Shown piece by piece: positions 5,160-8,446 of a stretch of DNA of 8,446 nt (positions within the stretch are counted from its first letter, which is position 1; each line of letters opens with the position of its first letter). The position numbers and the translations under genes are program-made. Source of the stretch: Clostridiales bacterium UBA3277 (lineage in GTDB: Bacteria; Bacillota; Clostridia; Oscillospirales; Oscillospiraceae); contig DETX01000088.1 of the NCBI GenBank assembly GCA_002362145.1, positions 5,565 through 14,010 of the forward strand. Reading direction: 5' to 3'. The notes beneath the pieces are model-generated. The model did no database searches. It saw nothing but the letters and a program-made list of their open reading frames with translations, and was not told the DNA's origin.

Positions 5160-5163
5160 GCCG

Positions 5164-6537
5164 TCAACCTCTTCTTGTATCCAGGATATCCTCAAGGGAG
5201 GTAAGCCCCGTGACGGAGGTGACGACGACCACGGTGTCGCCGGGCTCAATGGTATCGCTGCCGCTGGGGATGATGACGCTGCTGCCCCGGCTGATGCAGC
5301 CGATCAGCACGTTTTTCTTCAGCCGGAGATTTTGCAGGGGAATGCCGGAGACAACGGAGTGTTCCGCCACCCGGAATTCCAGAGCCTCGGCCTTGCCGCC
5401 CACCAGACGGTAGAGGGTCTGCATTTTGGAGCCGGTGGTGGCCTGCATGGAGCGGACATAGCGGTTGATGAGGTTGCAGGCGCTGTTGCGGGGGCTGTAT
5501 ACGCTGCCTAAGTCCATGGTGCTGATGATGTTTTGGAAGGAATGTCGGATGAGCTTGGTGATGACCTTGACCCGGGGCCAGGTCTTGCGCACATAGAGGC
5601 TCATGAGAATGTTCTCCTCATCGATGCCGGTGAGGGCGGCAAAGGCGTCGACCTGCTCAATGCCCGCCTCCAGCAGCACGCTCTCGTTGGTGCCGTCGGC
5701 ATGGAGAATGGTGGCCTTGGGCAGCAGAGCAGAGAGCTCCTCACACCGCGCGTAGTCGGACTCGATGATCTTGACGCTCAGCCCCGAAACAAGAAGCTGA
5801 CGGGCCAGATAGTAGGCGATGCGCCCGCCGCCTACCAGAATGACCTGGCGGATGGGGCTGGCGTTCAAATGCATCTGCCGGAAGAAGGCGTGGGCGTCCC
5901 GGAGGCCCGCCACGAAGCTGACCCGGTCTCCGGCGGCAAACCGGAACTGGCCGGAGGGAATATAGACGTCCTGTTCTCCCCGCTCCACGGCGCAGACCAG
6001 CAGCTTTGCCCGGACAAGGGAGGGAAGCTCCATCAGCGTCCTCCCCTCCAGAACGGAACCGGCGGGAAGCTGGAAGGTGAGCAACTCCACCCGTCCTCCG
6101 GCGAAGGTGTCGGTTTTGATGGCCGAGGGAATCCGCAGGCTCCGGGCAATCTCCGAGGCGCAGGTCATCTCCGGGTTGACGCAGAGGCTCAGCCCCAGGT
6201 CATCGGTGATGAGAGACAGACTTTCGTGGTATTCGGGATTCCGGACCCGGGCGATGGTGTGCTTGGCCCCCAGCTTTTTGGCGATGAAGCAGCACAGTAG
6301 ATTTAATTCGTCCGACGCGGTCACCGCGATGAGCAGATCGGCCTTGTCCACCCCGGCCTCCCGCTGGGTGGTGAGGGTGGCGCCGTTGCCTTCGACACAG
6401 AGGATGTCCAAGTCCTCTCCCGTCTGTTGCAGCGGGGCCTCTCTGCGGTCAATGATTGTGATTTCATGTCCTTCCCGGGAAAGCTGCTCAGCCAGCGCGT
6501 TCCCGATTTTTCCGTCGCCGACGATCACAATCTGCAT
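5164..6537 (-). CDS. trkA: Trk potassium uptake regulatory subunit TrkA
   Basis: This cytoplasmic protein binds NAD(H) and other nucleotides, assembles as a ring under TrkH and controls K+ flow. Its 457 aa contain two RCK units. The first nucleotide-binding site is GDGKIG at residues 7-12, with an acidic Asp30 at the end of the second strand. The second repeat starts near residue 235 with ILVGGGRIAYYLA and has IIESD at the equivalent acidic position. Each Rossmann-like part is followed by a TrkA-C domain; the last ends with GDTVVVVTSVTGLTSLEDIL. AGGAG (6550-6546) lies 8 nt before the ATG. The end of this gene carries the ribosome binding site of trkH, suggesting coupled translation. Confidence 0.96.
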   Translation of the reverse strand: MQIVIVGDGKIGNALAEQLSREGHEITIIDRREAPLQQTGEDLDILCVEGNGATLTTQREAGVDKADLLIAVTASDELNLLCCFIAKKLGAKHTIARVRNPEYHESLSLITDDLGLSLCVNPEMTCASEIARSLRIPSAIKTDTFAGGRVELLTFQLPAGSVLEGRTLMELPSLVRAKLLVCAVERGEQDVYIPSGQFRFAAGDRVSFVAGLRDAHAFFRQMHLNASPIRQVILVGGGRIAYYLARQLLVSGLSVKIIESDYARCEELSALLPKATILHADGTNESVLLEAGIEQVDAFAALTGIDEENILMSLYVRKTWPRVKVITKLIRHSFQNIISTMDLGSVYSPRNSACNLINRYVRSMQATTGSKMQTLYRLVGGKAEALEFRVAEHSVVSGIPLQNLRLKKNVLIGCISRGSSVIIPSGSDTIEPGDTVVVVTSVTGLTSLEDILDTRRG

Positions 6538-6568
6538 AAGATCAACTCCTGCCAGTCAGTTGAAAAAT

Positions 6569-6597
6569 AGTATAGCATATCCTGCCGAAAAAAGCAA
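6569..6597 (-). promoter_or_regulatory. Putative trkA-trkH promoter
   Basis: On the minus strand TTGCTT (6597-6592), 17 bp, TATACT (6574-6569), placed 31 bp before the trkA start in a short AT-rich gap (6538-6649). I see no clear terminator after the upstream gene, so read-through from the pncB group is also possible. Confidence 0.55.
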
Positions 6598-6649
6598 ATA
6601 AATGCCGGAAAGTCAAAAGCTCCGCCTGGGGGCAGAAGCATAGGCGTGC

Positions 6650-6910
6650 TCAGTCGCCGCCGCCTACCTGAATCAGCGCCAGCTTTCTCTCCCGGGGCAG
6701 GGACTTTATCTGCTTTTCCCGTTTCAGGGCCTGGGAGTGGCTGCCGCAGAGCTCCTGATAGGCAAGCTCCAGCGGCCCCCGCCCCCGGGTGTATTTGGCC
6801 CCTCTGCCGGACCGGTGGGCCTCCAGCCGCCGCTCCACATCCGGGGTAATGCCGGTATAAAGACTGCCGTCGCCGCAGCGGAGAATGTACAGATACCAGC
6901 CCTCGCTCAT
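6650..6910 (-). CDS. GIY-YIG domain protein, UPF0213/YhbQ type
   Basis: The 86 aa product is a single GIY-YIG nuclease-fold domain. The signature tyrosines appear in WYLYILRCGDGSLYTGIT (residues 5-22). They are followed by the conserved R27/R28, HRSGRGAKYTRGRGP and a basic helix with ALKREKQIKSLPRERK. It closely resembles the YhbQ/YazA family, small proteins with proposed but poorly defined DNA repair roles. It is not a homing endonuclease, as it lacks any DNA-recognition extension. ATG at 6910 has GGAGG 8 nt upstream and overlaps the previous gene's stop as ATGA, so translation is probably coupled. Confidence 0.9.
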   Translation of the reverse strand: MSEGWYLYILRCGDGSLYTGITPDVERRLEAHRSGRGAKYTRGRGPLELAYQELCGSHSQALKREKQIKSLPRERKLALIQVGGGD

Positions 6911-7422
6911 GGTTTCCGCCTCCGAAAGGTTTTCCGGTCCAGCAGCCGGTCCATCAGGAAAAAGACCAGATTCCCCATGAGCAGCAGAAGGCCGCTCAGA
7001 ACCATGCCCATCTCATGAAACTCTGCCGCCAGGGCCTCCATTCCCAGCAGGAACATGAGGCCCAGGTAGGTCGCCAAAATGGCGGCGTTGAAGAGAAGCC
7101 CCTTCCACAGCCATTTAAGCCTGCGCCTGTCCAGCCAGGGCTTTAAAAGCGGATAGTACCCCAGGGTCAGGAAAATGGCGGCGGCTTCCTTATCCGGGGC
7201 CAGCAACCCGGAGAGAATGGCCACGGCGGCGTACCAGGCCCAGCCGACGCGCCTGCCGCAGCACAGATAGACCACTTGCAGCAGCAGTACGCACAGCATG
7301 GGGCAGACGTAGGTGGCAACGGGAATGAGGGTGCCCAGGGCCATAATGACCACGGCCATGGCGGCCAGCACCCCTCCCAGGGCCACGGAAGAGGCGGGCG
7401 TCCGTCTGAAATTATATGCCAC
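6907..7422 (-). CDS. Six-helix membrane protein of unknown function, possibly ECF S-component-like
   Basis: The 171 aa product is strongly hydrophobic. Likely membrane segments are at about 13-35, 36-55, 60-76, 80-95, 106-127 and 138-158, with a short basic end (DRKTFRRRKP). Size and helix number resemble the substrate-binding S components of ECF vitamin transporters, but I cannot identify a diagnostic motif. The first gene of the group is nicotinate phosphoribosyltransferase, so a niacin-related uptake role is conceivable but weak. The start is GTG at 7422, overlapping the upstream gene by 11 bp. No clear ribosome binding site is seen there, so translation may be coupled to it. Its stop overlaps the next start by 4 bp. 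Confidence 0.82.
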   Translation of the reverse strand: MAYNFRRTPASSVALGGVLAAMAVVIMALGTLIPVATYVCPMLCVLLLQVVYLCCGRRVGWAWYAAVAILSGLLAPDKEAAAIFLTLGYYPLLKPWLDRRRLKWLWKGLLFNAAILATYLGLMFLLGMEALAAEFHEMGMVLSGLLLLMGNLVFFLMDRLLDRKTFRRRKP

Positions 7423-8446
7423 TGCGCGTTAACAGGCTGTACTTGATGTCCCAGAGCTTCTGGCTCAGGTCCACATAGTAGGTTTGGGGATTGTCGAAGC
7501 GCTTGATCTCGTCCCAGAGGGTGTCCACCTGCTCCCGGCAGTAGGTCCGGATGTCCTCCAGCGGGGGCAGGTCGTATACCAGCTCTCCGTTTTTGAAAAT
7601 CGGCACCTGGAGCTCTCTGGCGGTGAAGTTGTAGACGGTTTTCCGCTTCCAGGTGGCGTCGGGATCGAAGATCTCCAGATCCCGGCTGTCGTCCACGGTC
7701 TCGTCGTAGACCGTCAGGTAGTCGGCAATGGCCTTGCCGGTATCCTTGGCATAGAAGCGGTAGAGCTTCTTGTAGTGGGGGTTGGTGATCTTTCCCACAT
7801 TTTCGGAGATCTTGATCTTGGGAACCACGGTGCCGTCCGGCTCCTCAATGGCGGCCAGCTTGTATACGCCGCCAAAGACGGGCTCGGACCGGGCGGTAAT
7901 GAGCCGCTCGCCCACGCCGAACATATCGATCTTGGCCCCCTGGCGCAGCACATCCCGGATGATGTATTCGTCCAGGGAATTGGACACGGAGATCTGGCAG
8001 CCCTCCCAGCCGGCCTCATCCAGCATTTTCCGGGCTTCCCGGGTCAGATAGGCCATGTCGCCGGAGTCCAGCCGAATCCCGCATTTTTGGATGCCCATGG
8101 GCCTGAGCACCTCGTCAAAGACCCGGATGGCATTGGGCACGCCGGACTTGAGGGTGTTGTAGGTGTCCACCAGCAGCACCGCGTTGGTGGGGTACATCTG
8201 GGCGTAGGCCTTAAAGGCCTCGTATTCGCTGTCAAACATCTGCACCCAGGCATGGGCCATGGTGCCGCCGGCCTTCACGCCGTAGAGCTGGTCGGAGATG
8301 GTGCAGGCGGTGCCGTGGCAGCCGCCGATGTAGGCCGCCCGGGCGCCCAGCATGGCCGCGTCGGCGCCCTGGGCCCGGCGGGAACCGAATTCCAGCACGG
8401 TCCTGCCCTCGGCGGCCCGGATCACCCGGTTGGCCTTGGTGGCGAT
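7412..8446 (-). CDS. pncB: Nicotinate phosphoribosyltransferase (partial, 5' end beyond the right edge)
   Basis: The enzyme makes nicotinate mononucleotide from nicotinate and phosphoribosyl pyrophosphate with ATP (EC 6.3.4.21), the first step of NAD salvage, in the cytoplasm. The 344 residues present carry EFGSRRAQGADAA, then GTMAHAWVQMF, whose His corresponds to the one phosphorylated in the family. LLVDTYNTLKSGVPNAI, GIRLDSGDMAYLTREARKMLDEAG and FGVGERLIT follow. The frame continues to the edge as IATKANRVIRAAEGR, so the first residues are missing and the true start is outside the window. It is the first visible gene of an overlapping set with the membrane protein and the GIY-YIG protein. 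Confidence 0.95.
   Translation of the reverse strand: MATKANRVIRAAEGRTVLEFGSRRAQGADAAMLGARAAYIGGCHGTACTISDQLYGVKAGGTMAHAWVQMFDSEYEAFKAYAQMYPTNAVLLVDTYNTLKSGVPNAIRVFDEVLRPMGIQKCGIRLDSGDMAYLTREARKMLDEAGWEGCQISVSNSLDEYIIRDVLRQGAKIDMFGVGERLITARSEPVFGGVYKLAAIEEPDGTVVPKIKISENVGKITNPHYKKLYRFYAKDTGKAIADYLTVYDETVDDSRDLEIFDPDATWKRKTVYNFTARELQVPIFKNGELVYDLPPLEDIRTYCREQVDTLWDEIKRFDNPQTYYVDLSQKLWDIKYSLLTRSGI

Noticed and set aside
3636..5204. Long plus-strand open frame, 522 codons, rich in Gly, Gln, His and Asp
   Set aside because: It lies antisense to trkH, whose pore motifs are unmistakable. The odd composition is what the complement of hydrophobic GC-rich codons gives.
5160..5249. Upstream extension of trkH by 30 codons
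   Set aside because: The extension lies within the trkA coding region and is unlike the family. A ribosome binding site and the first hydrophobic helix fix the start at 5159.
5533..6300. Plus-strand open frame of 255 codons
   Set aside because: It is antisense to trkA with no domain or ribosome binding site support.
7411..7416. TATAAT on the minus strand inside the start of the membrane protein gene
   Set aside because: No acceptable -35 box lies 16-18 bp upstream, and the gene overlaps the preceding one, so an internal promoter is not supported.

Overview
The window reads as chromosome from a GC-rich, anaerobic Firmicute, most likely of the Oscillospiraceae type (Flavonifractor, Lawsonibacter, Oscillibacter relatives). 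This is an inference from four things: high GC with strong AGGAGG ribosome binding sites, a tRNA with its CCA encoded, an oxygen-sensitive radical SAM protein, and small proteins of kinds I associate with Clostridia. I could not run a database search.

Left part (1-2335). The tail of an unidentified plus-strand gene is followed by a short RluA-family pseudouridine synthase. Next comes a tRNA-Thr(CGT) with a consensus promoter and a strong bidirectional terminator, shared with a convergent minus-strand HEAT-like gene. Between that gene and the next plus-strand gene lies a clear cobalamin riboswitch on the minus strand. It has its own promoter and ends in a strong terminator, with no convincing reading frame in between. 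Divergent from it, with the two -35 boxes only 2 bp apart, is a small protein with nine cysteines of a family often linked to cobalamin genes. This riboswitch locus is one of the two most interesting parts of the window.

Middle part (2297-3716). A minus-strand radical SAM/SPASM enzyme matches anaerobic sulfatase-maturating enzymes residue by residue at its cluster ligands, but no sulfatase is visible. Upstream of it, an AT-rich intergenic region holds four hairpins packed end to end (3491-3642), enclosed by a short closing stem. No gene explains them. This is the second locus worth attention.

Right part (3717-8446). All genes are on the minus strand. In transcription order they are nicotinate phosphoribosyltransferase (cut by the right edge), a six-helix membrane protein and a GIY-YIG small protein, with overlapping ends that imply one operon. 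Then, from its own likely promoter, comes the potassium uptake pair trkA-trkH, 4 nt apart. The first group concerns NAD salvage plus two proteins of uncertain role; the second is a regulated K+ uptake system.
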